The translations under genes and the position numbers were made by a program. From Alistipes sp. (GTDB lineage Bacteria; Bacteroidota; Bacteroidia; Bacteroidales; Rikenellaceae), in contig JAHHQN010000001.1 in the NCBI GenBank assembly GCA_020026375.1, forward strand, positions 62,001 to 126,000: a stretch of 64,000 nucleotides of DNA, written 5' to 3'. Positions 42,122-50,978 of this stretch are shown piece after piece; the stretch's first letter is position 1, and each line of letters begins with the position of its first letter. A model generated the notes under the pieces. It was not told the DNA's origin, ran no database searches, and saw only the letters and a program-made list of their open reading frames with translations.

Positions 42122-43855
42122 ATGAAAAACTTAATGAAATTGAGCGTTGTGCTCGTAGCTGCCGCCCTGGCATTCTCGAGCTGTAACTGCTTCAAAAAGA
42201 TGGCTAAGAATCGTGACGAGGTTTCGGTAAACGTAACTCCCGAGATTCTTACACTCAACAACGGCAAGGTCGCAGCTGACATCAACGTGAAGATTCCCGT
42301 AAAGTACTTCAACGCAAAGGCTGTCGTTAAGGTTACTCCCGTTATCGTATTCGAGGGCGGTGAGGTTGCCGCTACCGCAAAGTACCTCCAGGGTTCGAAG
42401 GTTGACGAGAACTACGAGGTTGTTGACAAGAACAACGGCGGTAACTATACCCACCACGTAGAGTTCCCCTACGATCCCCGTATGGATCAGTGCGAGCTGC
42501 AGGTTCGTGCCGAGATCAAGTGCCCCGGTGGCAAGTGCAAGGAGTTCACTCTGGTGAACCTCAACAACGGCGCAATGCCCAACAAGGAGCAGCAGGCTAT
42601 TCTCAACGGCAACGATGAGGCTGCAAAGGCTGCTCTGGCCAAGGAGTTCGGTCTGACCATCGCTTACGGTCTGAACACTCTCCAGAAGGATCTCAACTAC
42701 GCCGACATGATGGAGGTTAGAGACAACAACTACAAGAAGGTAACCACTGTTGTCAACAAGACTGACCTGCTCTACGCCATCAACTCTTCGACTGTAACCA
42801 AGAAGAACCAGGAGAAGGCCAACTTCGGCGCATTCAAGGAGGATATCGACGCCAAGGCTCAGAACGACCGCGCTACCCAGCACATCAGCGTGAAGGGTTA
42901 TGCATCGCCCGATGGTGAGGTGAAGTTCAACGACAAGCTCTCGAAGGCTCGTTCGGAGTCGGGTAAGAAGGTTGTTGCCAAGCTGCTCAAGGATTCGGGT
43001 CTCGATGTTGACGCTGCTGCTTACGGTGAGGACTGGGACGGTTTCAAGGAGCTGGTTGAGAACTCTGACATCAAGGACAAGAACCTCATTCTCCAGGTAC
43101 TGAGCCTCTACAACTCTCCCGCAGAGCGCGAGAGCGAGATCAAGAACATGTCTTCGGTATTCGAGGAGCTGAAGGAGGAAGTTCTTCCCGAGCTGCGTCG
43201 TGCACAGGTTGTCAACAGCACCGACATTCAGGGCAAGACCGACGAGGAGCTGATGGCTGCATTCAACAACGGCGAGAAGCTGACCGTAGAGGAGTACCTC
43301 TATGCTGCCGAGAACCTCACCAACGGTGACCTCAAGCTCCAGCACAAGATTCTGGCTGCCGCTGCCAAGGAGTACAACGACGCTCGCGTCTACAACAACC
43401 TCGGTATCGTAGTTGCCAAGTTGGGCGAGAAGGAGATCGCTCAGAGATGGTTCGAGAAGGCCGACCAGCGCGGTGCTTCGTCGGAGACCACCAAGAACCT
43501 CATCCTCATCAACCTCGCAAACGGTAACACCGACGCTGCCAAGAAGTACGCTGCTGCTGCCGACGAGGAGACCAAGGCTGCTCTGGCTGCCGCTCAGGGT
43601 GAGTACAACGCTGCTGCCAAGAACCTCAAGGGCTTCAACGGTGCAGTCGTAGCTTACATGAACAACGACCTGGCTGGTGCCAAGAAGTGCCTGGCTACCG
43701 AGAACTCGGCCGAGGCTGACTACATGCGCGCAGTTATCGCAGTGAAGGAGGGTAACCTCAACGCCGCTCGCGCACAGTTGAACAGCGCTATCTCGAAGAA
43801 GCCCGAGCTGAAGGAGAAGGCTGCCAACGACATCAACCTGAAGGCTCTGAAGTAA
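42122..43855 (+). CDS. OmpA-like/TPR outer-membrane lipoprotein, probably abundant
   Basis: The product is 577 residues with a lipoprotein signal ending FSSC (Cys21). Residues about 30-130 form a beta domain (VAADINVKIPVKYFNAKAVV). Residues about 245-300 contain an OmpA C-terminal-like stretch (GYASPDGE, then N-x-KLSKARSESG). The Asp of the canonical GHTD motif is replaced (GYAS), while the later Arg is kept. Residues about 400-570 contain tetratricopeptide-like helices (YNNLGIVVAKLGEKEIAQRWFEKA). It has its own promoter and a strong terminator. Codon use (GCT, GTT, AAG) matches fba and pckA and suggests a very abundant protein. It is a paralogue of the lipoprotein at 48.4 kb. Function is unknown. 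Confidence 0.75.
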   Translation: MKNLMKLSVVLVAAALAFSSCNCFKKMAKNRDEVSVNVTPEILTLNNGKVAADINVKIPVKYFNAKAVVKVTPVIVFEGGEVAATAKYLQGSKVDENYEVVDKNNGGNYTHHVEFPYDPRMDQCELQVRAEIKCPGGKCKEFTLVNLNNGAMPNKEQQAILNGNDEAAKAALAKEFGLTIAYGLNTLQKDLNYADMMEVRDNNYKKVTTVVNKTDLLYAINSSTVTKKNQEKANFGAFKEDIDAKAQNDRATQHISVKGYASPDGEVKFNDKLSKARSESGKKVVAKLLKDSGLDVDAAAYGEDWDGFKELVENSDIKDKNLILQVLSLYNSPAERESEIKNMSSVFEELKEEVLPELRRAQVVNSTDIQGKTDEELMAAFNNGEKLTVEEYLYAAENLTNGDLKLQHKILAAAAKEYNDARVYNNLGIVVAKLGEKEIAQRWFEKADQRGASSETTKNLILINLANGNTDAAKKYAAAADEETKAALAAAQGEYNAAAKNLKGFNGAVVAYMNNDLAGAKKCLATENSAEADYMRAVIAVKEGNLNAARAQLNSAISKKPELKEKAANDINLKALK

Positions 43856-43877
43856 TTTCAGTCGCATTCCGATAAAG

Positions 43878-43911
43878 AAAGAGTCCGAATTTCGATTCGG
43901 ACTCTTTTTTT
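43878..43911 (+). terminator. Terminator of the 42.1-kb lipoprotein gene
   Basis: A 13-bp perfect stem with a TTCG tetraloop (43878-43890 with 43895-43907) and a T run to 43911. Confidence 0.93.
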
Positions 43912-43966
43912 GTGCCGTCTCCCCACGAAATAGACACATGATGGTGTAGGGTATCGAAATTTTTGT

Positions 43967-43974
43967 TATTTTTG
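43967..43974 (+). promoter_or_regulatory. -7 element of deoC promoter
   Basis: TATTTTTG lies 23 bases before the deoC ATG. The -33 is weak. Confidence 0.45.
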
Positions 43975-43997
43975 TACAAATAGTTTATCTTAAGATT

Positions 43998-44876
43998 ATG
44001 GAGTACGCCAACCATTTGAATGAGTATGCACCGGCCATGAGTGCATCGGAGGTCGACAACGAAGTCGTCCGCATTCGTGAAATTGCTAAACGCAATCATA
44101 ATAATGATGTCTACAAGTTCTGCTATTCGGCGATTGATATCACCACCCTGTCGTGCAACGACTCGATCAAGTCGGTGACCGAGTTTGCACGCAAGACCGC
44201 AGAATTCTATACCCGATATCCCCACATTCCCAATGTGGCCTCGATTTGTGTCTACCCTGCCTTCGTCGAGACCGTAGGTCTGGCCATCGACGGCACCCCC
44301 ATGCGCATCACATCGGTGGCAGGCGGTTTCCCGGCCTCGCAGACCTTCCTCGAGGTCAAGGCACTGGAAGTGGCCATGGCCGTAGAGAACGGTGCCGATG
44401 AGGTTGACATCGTCATGAACGTGGGCCACATGCTCTCGGGCGAGTACGACGAGGCGGCCAACGAGGTGGAGGTAATCCGCTCGGAGATGGACAAGGACAT
44501 CATTCTGAAGGTGATTATCGAGTCGGGGGCATTGCAGACTCCCGAGCTGATTCGCAAGGCTTCGCTGCTGTCGATGCTGGCAGGTGCTGACTTTGTGAAG
44601 ACCTCGACCGGCAAAATCAGCGTAGCAGCCACTCCCGAAGCGGCTGTGGTGATGTGCCACGCCATCAAGGACTACTTCAACCACACCGGTCGCAAGGTAG
44701 GTTTCAAAGCCGCAGGTGGTGTCCGCACCCCCGAAGATGCCGCTCTCTACTACACCATCGTGGAGGAGATTCTGGGCAAGGAGTGGCTGACCACCGACCT
44801 GTTCCGTATCGGAGCGTCGTCGGCTGCCAACAACCTGCTGTCGGCCATCGAGGGCAAGGAAGTGAAATACTACTAA
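43998..44876 (+). CDS. deoC: Deoxyribose-phosphate aldolase
   Basis: DeoC cleaves 2-deoxyribose 5-phosphate to glyceraldehyde 3-phosphate and acetaldehyde in deoxynucleoside catabolism. The product is 292 residues of TIM-barrel fold. The Schiff-base lysine is K201 in DFVKTSTGK, and the second catalytic lysine is K237 in VGFKAAGGVRT. ICVYPAFV and VDIVMNVGHMLSGEY are also conserved. It is slightly longer than E. coli DeoC at the N-terminus. It is monocistronic. Confidence 0.95.
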   Translation: MEYANHLNEYAPAMSASEVDNEVVRIREIAKRNHNNDVYKFCYSAIDITTLSCNDSIKSVTEFARKTAEFYTRYPHIPNVASICVYPAFVETVGLAIDGTPMRITSVAGGFPASQTFLEVKALEVAMAVENGADEVDIVMNVGHMLSGEYDEAANEVEVIRSEMDKDIILKVIIESGALQTPELIRKASLLSMLAGADFVKTSTGKISVAATPEAAVVMCHAIKDYFNHTGRKVGFKAAGGVRTPEDAALYYTIVEEILGKEWLTTDLFRIGASSAANNLLSAIEGKEVKYY

Positions 44877-44903
44877 CGGCGGTCACTGACTCCCATAATA
44901 CAC

Positions 44904-44940
44904 AAATAGCGGATATCCCCGACGGGGATATCCGCTATTT
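44904..44940. terminator. Bidirectional terminator between deoC and the endonuclease-like gene
   Basis: A 17-bp perfect hairpin (44904-44920 with 44924-44940, loop GAC) followed by GATTTTC on the plus strand. It lies between convergent genes. Confidence 0.85.
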
Positions 44941-44955
44941 GATTTTCGAGGCGCG

Positions 44956-45990
44956 TTACTCCACCTCAAACTCGGCAATCAAACCCTTGTGGTCGGTCGG
45001 CCACACACCGAGCGGCTCAACCACAGGATCGGAGCTTTTCTCCTCGTGACGCTCGCCGCGGATGATACAGCCGCGAGGCCCCAGAATCTTCACATCACGC
45101 AGTGTCAGCCCCTCGTCGGGCATATAGAAGATGTAGTCGATACGCTCACGCTCATCGGCCTTGGGAGCCCATGTAAGCAGCTTGACTTCGGCACCCGGGG
45201 TATCGGCCGGATAGGTGTAGCCGGGGTGGGTCAGTGGGTCAGGAAATATCTCGCGATAGGTATCGGAGTAGCCGCTCTCCTCGAGCAGCGTAGTCACCGT
45301 CCACGGAATGACCAGTCCCTGATGGTCGGCCGTCTGTGCCGTCGACGCACACCAGTCGAGGTGCGACGGCTCATTGAAGTCACCACCCAGGAAGATGCGG
45401 CTGCCGCGTGCGCGCTCCCCGGCGGCATCGGCAAGGAAGCAGCGAATGACATCATCACGCTTCGAGGCCACATTCTTCTGCAGAATACTGTCGATGTCGG
45501 TCAGCGGTTGCGGCAATTCGTTCCAGTTGTTGCCGTCGTAGCCGCGCACATCGTAGTAGGCGCAGCTGAGATAGTCGAGGTGGGCAGTGTAGACCGCATA
45601 GCGGCGACCGTCGACGTCGGCCACCAGTTTATACATGCTGCCATGGTCATTGCGCTCGGGGAACACGGCCGCGGAGTCGATGATGGGGTAGCGGCTCAGA
45701 AGTCCCGAATCGTAGCTGTAAAACGAGTAGTAGGTCTTTCCGCGCTCGCGCAGCGACTCGGTGATGCGGCGCGCGAAGTTGGTGCCGTTGTAGTTGCGCA
45801 CCTCGCTCAACATCACAAAATCGGCATCGACACGCACCAGTTCGTCGACCAGCGCCTCATAGCCCTGCTCCACCACCGTACCTTCCTGCCAGATGTTGAG
45901 CTGGAGGAATTTCAATTTCCGCTCACTGCCGCACGACAACAGGGTGCAGGCAACAAAAAAAAGAACAAAAGTTTTCAACAATTTTTTCAT
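44956..45990 (-). CDS. Endonuclease/exonuclease/phosphatase-fold lipoprotein
   Basis: The product is 344 residues with a lipoprotein signal ending LLSC (Cys20), so it is exported. The catalytic fold shows LQLNIWQEG, the metal-binding Glu in LSEVRNYNG, YTAHLDYLS, GGDFNEPSHLDW, ERIDYIFY and WPTDHKGLIAEFEV. This superfamily includes nucleases, sphingomyelinases and inositol phosphatases. Envelope location and the absence of DNA-repair context favour a phosphodiesterase or phosphatase, but that is inference. The ATG at 45990 gives the lipoprotein signal. Confidence 0.85.
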   Translation of the reverse strand: MKKLLKTFVLFFVACTLLSCGSERKLKFLQLNIWQEGTVVEQGYEALVDELVRVDADFVMLSEVRNYNGTNFARRITESLRERGKTYYSFYSYDSGLLSRYPIIDSAAVFPERNDHGSMYKLVADVDGRRYAVYTAHLDYLSCAYYDVRGYDGNNWNELPQPLTDIDSILQKNVASKRDDVIRCFLADAAGERARGSRIFLGGDFNEPSHLDWCASTAQTADHQGLVIPWTVTTLLEESGYSDTYREIFPDPLTHPGYTYPADTPGAEVKLLTWAPKADERERIDYIFYMPDEGLTLRDVKILGPRGCIIRGERHEEKSSDPVVEPLGVWPTDHKGLIAEFEVE

Positions 45991-46371
45991 AATATAAGGG
46001 GTTTTTAACAAGTAAACATTTCTCTTAATCAGCCATTTAACCAACTTTCCGAACAATAGTTATCAACAGTCAAAAAACGGTAAATTCGGCACCACGGCAT
46101 AGTGACTTCGGACAAAGACATCGTCGGGAAAATACCTCCACGCGCCCTGGCACCCCACCTCAAAGAGCCAGCAGACTGTAATTCAAGGCCTTGCAGAACA
46201 CCACAGGCAGCTCATGGCGATGATTTTACGCGACATGCCCCCCCTATTACAGAGGAACTGCGCCGCAACAATTCGCAGCATTTGTTAAAGATAGCATTTT
46301 TTTGCGTAAATAACTCTGACGGAGCAGGATTTGCGGCGACAAATTATCAACAAACGGAGCGGAAATCCACA
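45991..46371. other. Gene-free region upstream of the endonuclease-like gene
   Basis: No gene is supported. A TATCTTTA box on the minus strand (46286-46293) could drive the endonuclease-like gene through a leader of about 290 bases. I could not find a better promoter closer to the gene. Confidence 0.4.
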
Positions 46372-46413
46372 TTTGGAAATGTCAGAAAAATGTTTTATCT
46401 TTGAATATCTTTG
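46372..46413 (+). promoter_or_regulatory. Strong promoter with tandem -7 boxes
   Basis: TTTG (46372-46375), a 20-base spacer and TATCTTTG (46396-46403), an exact consensus match. A second TATCTTTG follows ten bases later (46406-46413). No supported gene follows for more than 800 bases. Confidence 0.7.
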
Positions 46414-46930
46414 CGCCTGTTTCAAAACCCTACCCCACCGCAGCGCATCTTTCCCCACCGTTTTTCCCAACACCCCACACACTTTCCTCGTTGCGGCCGC
46501 CGCTTTTCACCACCCACTCCGCCGACTACTCCGACACACCGCCGCCCGCATTCCCCTACCAACCCACGGGACGGTACCTCTCACCCCCTTCTCTCCGCCG
46601 ACACACCACCCCCACTCACGTCGCCATCACACCCACGGACCGACCCACCTCATCTCCACACCTCTCTCCGCCGACCATCTGTTCCGCGCACCACCCCTGA
46701 CCGCCTCCCCTGCCACAAACTCCGCCCTGCATCGCGTCGCCACCTGCCGCCCCTCCGGCACGCTCTCCCCTCTCCGAACAACACCTATATATATACGACA
46801 CCACCCCCTCCCGTTTTCTCACCTGCCGACCCCTTTTACGACCGCTCGCCGAGGGGCGAAAACCATCTTTTTTACGGCCGGTTTTCCGCACAGTCCCCAT
46901 GCCGCAAATCTCCGATTTTTCTGACTACAT
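46414..46930. other. C-rich, G-poor stretch of unknown nature
   Basis: About 450 bases downstream of the tandem promoter are strikingly C-rich on the plus strand; for example, 46501-46560 has 33 C and 7 G. Two or three plus-strand frames stay open because stop codons are rare in such sequence, and their Pro/Thr/His-rich products do not look like proteins. It could be a transcribed non-coding RNA, the leader of the operon at 47.25 kb, or decayed sequence. Confidence 0.5.
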
Positions 46931-47251
46931 GAACATTTATTTCGTCATTATGACCTCAAAATCCAACAAAACAACATTATTCTTCCCCATTTCAGACAAT
47001 AAAACCCCTCCTTCACCGTTTTATGTCTGTAAGATAATTCGTATATTTAACATTTCACCCGATTTTTTATGATATAATCTTTGGATTGTTTTGTATTTTT
47101 TTTCTAACTTGCCGCAGTTTTTCGACGAAGTCACGACAACATTCGACTGTTCATAATCCACTGTGGCATACAAGGTTATCGCGACTCGGGGAGGAACACT
47201 TATTAAAAACTCTAAAAAAACTAATTTTATCCATTATTAACCGATTCGATT
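46931..47251 (+). other. AT-rich leader region of the DUF3575 operon
   Basis: This AT-rich stretch holds the likely promoter of the downstream operon and about 165 bases of leader. No gene or known riboswitch is visible. Confidence 0.5.
47053..47083 (+). promoter_or_regulatory. Putative promoter of the DUF3575 operon
   Basis: TTTC (47053-47056), a 19-base spacer and AATCTTTG (47076-47083), each one base from consensus. Confidence 0.4.
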
Positions 47252-47839
47252 ATGAGTAAAAAGTTCTACGTGCTGCTCGCATTGATAGCCTGCTGCTTCG
47301 CCACCACAGCATCGGCCCAGAGATTTGCCCTCAAGACAAATGCTCTCTACTGGGCGGCGGCCACCCCCAACCTCGGTGCCGAAGTGGCGTTGAGTGACCA
47401 CTCGACCCTCAACCTCACCCTGCAGTACAACCCCTTCACCATCGGTGCCGACAACAAAATCCAGCACTTCCTCTGCAAACCCGAATACCGCTACTGGTTC
47501 TCGGAGAAGTTCACCCGTCTCTATGTGGGCGCCCACCTCTTCGGTGGCACCTTCGAGGTCGGCGGCTTCAAACTCCCCTTCGGCCTCTTCAAACGACTCC
47601 AGGACAACTACTACAAGGGTAACGCCTTCGGAGCAGGTATCTCCATCGGCTACAACTTCTACATCAGCCCCCACTTCAACATCGAGACCTCGGTGGGTAT
47701 CGGTCTGGCCCGCCTGAGCTACCACACCGAACCGGTCAACGGCAAGGTGCAGCCCCACTACAAGAACACCCACAAGGTGCTGCCCGTTCCCACCGAAATC
47801 GGCGTGTCGTTCGTCTATCTGTTTAACTCGCGTAGATAA
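47252..47839 (+). CDS. DUF3575-like outer-membrane beta-barrel protein
   Basis: The product is 195 residues with a signal peptide (cleavage near ASAQ). It is rich in alternating aromatic strands and ends in an aromatic/hydrophobic strand (VSFVYLFNSRR). The segments FALKTNALYWAAATPNLGAE, KPEYRYWFSEKFTRLYVGAH and FGAGISIGYNFYISPHFNIE match DUF3575, a family of Bacteroidota outer-membrane proteins often found near fimbria-like or OmpA-like genes. It is followed after 14 bases by a DUF3868-like gene and then a large lipoprotein, forming one operon. Confidence 0.82.
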   Translation: MSKKFYVLLALIACCFATTASAQRFALKTNALYWAAATPNLGAEVALSDHSTLNLTLQYNPFTIGADNKIQHFLCKPEYRYWFSEKFTRLYVGAHLFGGTFEVGGFKLPFGLFKRLQDNYYKGNAFGAGISIGYNFYISPHFNIETSVGIGLARLSYHTEPVNGKVQPHYKNTHKVLPVPTEIGVSFVYLFNSRR

Positions 47840-47853
47840 TCCCTTTGTTTGTC

Positions 47854-48345
47854 ATGAAAAAACTTACACTTACCATACTGCTGCTTCTGGCAGCCTTCTC
47901 GCTCCGCGCACAGATTGTCGGCGACGTGAGCGTCACCCGTAAAGTCCTGGCTGCCCGCGACGGACAGCTCACCCTCCAGCTCGATGTCCATGTGGGCAAG
48001 AACGCCGTCACCCGTTCGCAGAGCTGGACCATCATTCCCGAACTGAGCACCGCCGACCGCCGCTCGGTGAAACTCTTTCCCCACATTCTCATCAACGGCA
48101 AGTACCAGCAGCACATGATGGAACGCCGCCGCAAGCTCTTCGGCCGCTACTGGGCCGAGCGCAAGCCCTACATGGTCATCGTCGCCGAGAAGAAGACCGC
48201 ACAGGACATCACCTACAAAATCAATGTCCCCTACGAGGAGTGGATGAAGGACGCATCGCTGGTGCTGCGCCAGATTCAGACCAGCCCCGGCAAGGAGAAC
48301 CGCGTCTTCACCGTCGATGTCAACGGTGCCGTTGATGTCGAGTAG
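47854..48345 (+). CDS. DUF3868-like exported protein
   Basis: The product is 163 residues with a signal peptide (cleavage near LRAQ). The mature part is a beta-sandwich-like domain (VTRKVLAARDGQLTLQLDVH, then SWTIIPELSTADRRSVKLF and a C-terminal VNGAVDVE). The gene order DUF3575, DUF3868, OmpA-like lipoprotein is recurrent in Bacteroidales, which supports the family call; the sequence alone is moderately convincing. It likely acts in the periplasm or at the cell surface with its neighbours. The start is the ATG at 47854; an in-frame TTG lies 9 bases before it. Confidence 0.65.
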   Translation: MKKLTLTILLLLAAFSLRAQIVGDVSVTRKVLAARDGQLTLQLDVHVGKNAVTRSQSWTIIPELSTADRRSVKLFPHILINGKYQQHMMERRRKLFGRYWAERKPYMVIVAEKKTAQDITYKINVPYEEWMKDASLVLRQIQTSPGKENRVFTVDVNGAVDVE

Positions 48346-48381
48346 CATTTTATCCACATCAAGAAGTTGGGAATCCCCACA

Positions 48382-50859
48382 ATGCCTATGACAAAAGGAA
48401 AATTATTTCTTTCGACAATACTTCTGATGACACTGGCAGGTTGCAGCCGCATGCACAAGCTGGAGAAGAGCGACCCCTATGCAGCGCTTCATCTCCCCTA
48501 CAATCCCACACCTGCCGTGGAGGAAGCTCCCCGACACGAGACTCCGAAAATCATCACCTTCAAGAAGGACGACGGCACCGAGTTGACGCTCACCCCCGCG
48601 GAAACCGACGAGGATACGGGCGAGAAAATCATGTCGCTGGCCATCGACGAAGTCATCATCTCGGCGCGCAACCGCCGCAATCTGGTGGAGCGCAACGGTA
48701 AAATCAACATCGACTTCGTGGTCACCGTTCCTCCCTCGCTGCTCCACTCCAAGTGGCAGCTGGCCCTCGACCCCACCCTCACCAAGGGTGGCGACACGCT
48801 CACCTTCTCGCCGCTGGTCTACCGCGGCGGCAAGTTCAGCCGCCAGCAGCTGCGCGACTACGAGCGTTACGGCAAATACCTCGGCACCATAGTCGACAGT
48901 GCCGACTATTTCGAGGCCTTCGGCGATAAGGAGAGCTACAACGCCTACCTCTCGCGACTCTACACCGACCGCAAGGCCAATGCCTCCGATTTGGACTACC
49001 TGCGCTCGCTGCAGCCCCGACAGGCGGCCACCGACGCTCGTGTGGGCTGGTCCGACGACAAGGAACACCGCCGCATGAAGGACATCATGCGCCGCTACAT
49101 CAACGCCACCGACCGCAAGGTGGCTCGCCATGTGGTCTACACCCCCGACTCTTCGGACGAGTATGACCATCTGAACGACTACCTCACACCGCGCTACGTC
49201 CACAACGATGTGGAGCAGCCCGGCGGCCAATACTACACCCGTATCGACGGCCGCTTCCACTCCGACATCGATGCCGAGCGCGAGGAGTACTACCGCTCGC
49301 TCGACGACCGCGACTCTCACAAGGCCTTCCGCCGTCAACTGCGCAATGCCGACGAGCGTCAGCTGGCACAGCATGTCGAGGAGCGTTACCGCCGCACCCA
49401 CTACGCCGCACCCGTGGCGCAGGGCGTGGCACGCGAGGCCTCGGACAGTGCGCTGATGATGAACTACGCGGCACGCGTGGCCTACTACGAGGGACTCTCC
49501 GAGCGTCTGGCCAAGGCCGACACCGAGCAGGCCAAACGCGATGCCATCGACCTGCGCAAAGTGGCACGCAACGAGGCCCGAGCCGACAACAAGGACGAGG
49601 TCTTCGCACGCACGGTGGCCCACCCCTACATTCGTCCGGCACGTCTCGACACCATTATCCACAACCCCAACGGTTCGGTATCGTATGTCTACAACGAGCA
49701 GATAAAGGCTGACGAGAACACCTCGAAAATCAACCTGTTCCTGCGTGGCGGCGTCGACGATACCAACGGCAACCACTACGCACTCACCCACTCCGACACG
49801 CTGCACTACAATGTGGCATCGATGGCCTCGTTCGTCGACGAGCAGACCCGCTACATGCAGCGCATCATCTACCGCGATGCCGAAGCCAACGCGCGTTTCT
49901 ACTTCACCTTCCCGCTGGGCAAGTATGTCCTCGACAAGTCGCTGGAGGAGAACACCCGTCAGATTGGCGCGGTGAAGGATTTGACCCGCAAGCTGATGAC
50001 CGACCCCGTGTTCATCATCGACAGCATCACGCTCCGCGCCACCTCCTCACCCGAGGGTTCGTGGCCGGTCAACAACCGTCTGGCCTCGCGCCGTGCGGCC
50101 TCGCTGAAGGAGATTCTCGACTCGGAGTTCAAGGTCCTCTACGACTCGCTGAAGCTCTCCGCCTCGGTGACCCTCGACGAGCAGGGACGACAGGTGACCA
50201 CTCAGGCCGAGAACAACCTCCCCGACCTGCCCCGACTCCTGCGTTCGACCCATCTGGCCGAGGACTGGAACAAGATGCGCGAGCTGATTTCGGCCGACCC
50301 GGAGATTGAGAACAAGGAGAAGATTCTGGCCCTGATCGACGAGATTAAGAATCCCGACGTACGCGAATACCGTATCCGCACGCTCTACACCAAGGACTAC
50401 CAGCATATCCGCAAGACGCTCTATCCCGAGATGCGTGCCGTGGATTTCCGCTTCAACCTCCACCGCCGCGGCATGAAGAAGGACACGGTCTACACCACGG
50501 AGGTCGACTCGCAGTATATGCACGCTGTCGACCTGCTCAAGAAGCGCAACTACGACGAGGCCATCAAGATTCTGCGCCCCTACGAGGACCGCAACACCGC
50601 GCTGGCCTACCTCTCGCTGGGCTACGACTACGCGGCACTGCGTATCCTGAGCCAGCTGCCCGACGGCCACAACATCGCCGATGTGCAGTATATGCTCGCC
50701 ATTGTGGCGGCACGCGTGGGCGAAGAGGAGTTGGCCGTGACCAGTTTCCTCAGAGCCGTGGAGCTGAAGGAATCGCTCAAGTTCCGAGGCAATCTCGACC
50801 CCGAAATCTCACAGCTGATCCGCAAGTACGGACTCTTCAAGGAGGACTTCGAACATTGA
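48382..50859 (+). CDS. Large OmpA-like/TPR lipoprotein
   Basis: The product is about 825 residues with a lipoprotein signal ending LAGC; the first ATG is at 48382 and another is at 48388. Residues about 85-140 form a beta domain (INIDFVVTVPPSLLHSKWQLAL) similar to that of the 42.1-kb paralogue. Residues about 150-390 are a long, charged, Asp/Arg/Tyr-rich region absent from the paralogue. Residues about 530-580 hold an OmpA-like motif (TSSPEGSWPVNNRLASRRA). They are followed by a helical region matching the paralogue (EDWNKMRELIS against EDWDGFKELVE) and TPR-like helices. Role unknown; probably forms an envelope complex with the two proteins encoded just upstream. Confidence 0.72.
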   Translation: MPMTKGKLFLSTILLMTLAGCSRMHKLEKSDPYAALHLPYNPTPAVEEAPRHETPKIITFKKDDGTELTLTPAETDEDTGEKIMSLAIDEVIISARNRRNLVERNGKINIDFVVTVPPSLLHSKWQLALDPTLTKGGDTLTFSPLVYRGGKFSRQQLRDYERYGKYLGTIVDSADYFEAFGDKESYNAYLSRLYTDRKANASDLDYLRSLQPRQAATDARVGWSDDKEHRRMKDIMRRYINATDRKVARHVVYTPDSSDEYDHLNDYLTPRYVHNDVEQPGGQYYTRIDGRFHSDIDAEREEYYRSLDDRDSHKAFRRQLRNADERQLAQHVEERYRRTHYAAPVAQGVAREASDSALMMNYAARVAYYEGLSERLAKADTEQAKRDAIDLRKVARNEARADNKDEVFARTVAHPYIRPARLDTIIHNPNGSVSYVYNEQIKADENTSKINLFLRGGVDDTNGNHYALTHSDTLHYNVASMASFVDEQTRYMQRIIYRDAEANARFYFTFPLGKYVLDKSLEENTRQIGAVKDLTRKLMTDPVFIIDSITLRATSSPEGSWPVNNRLASRRAASLKEILDSEFKVLYDSLKLSASVTLDEQGRQVTTQAENNLPDLPRLLRSTHLAEDWNKMRELISADPEIENKEKILALIDEIKNPDVREYRIRTLYTKDYQHIRKTLYPEMRAVDFRFNLHRRGMKKDTVYTTEVDSQYMHAVDLLKKRNYDEAIKILRPYEDRNTALAYLSLGYDYAALRILSQLPDGHNIADVQYMLAIVAARVGEEELAVTSFLRAVELKESLKFRGNLDPEISQLIRKYGLFKEDFEH

Positions 50860-50880
50860 CGGTTCACCACCCGATACAAA

Positions 50881-50914
50881 AAACCCGACTGCCACAGTGG
50901 CAGTCGGGTTTTTG
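50881..50914. terminator. Bidirectional terminator
   Basis: A 14-bp perfect hairpin (50881-50894 with 50898-50911) with a T run on the plus strand and a T-rich exit on the minus strand, between convergent genes. Confidence 0.9.
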
Positions 50915-50978
50915 TTTTGCGTTTTACGGCAGGGAGCGGACGGTGTCCGTTCCGACCTCCGAATAGACGGCGACGGAA

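Noticed and set aside
46331..46932. Overlapping plus-strand frames of about 100-200 codons in the C-rich gap
   Set aside because: Several frames are open at once because the sequence lacks A and G for stop codons. The products are Pro/Thr/His-rich and family-less, so base composition is the simpler explanation.
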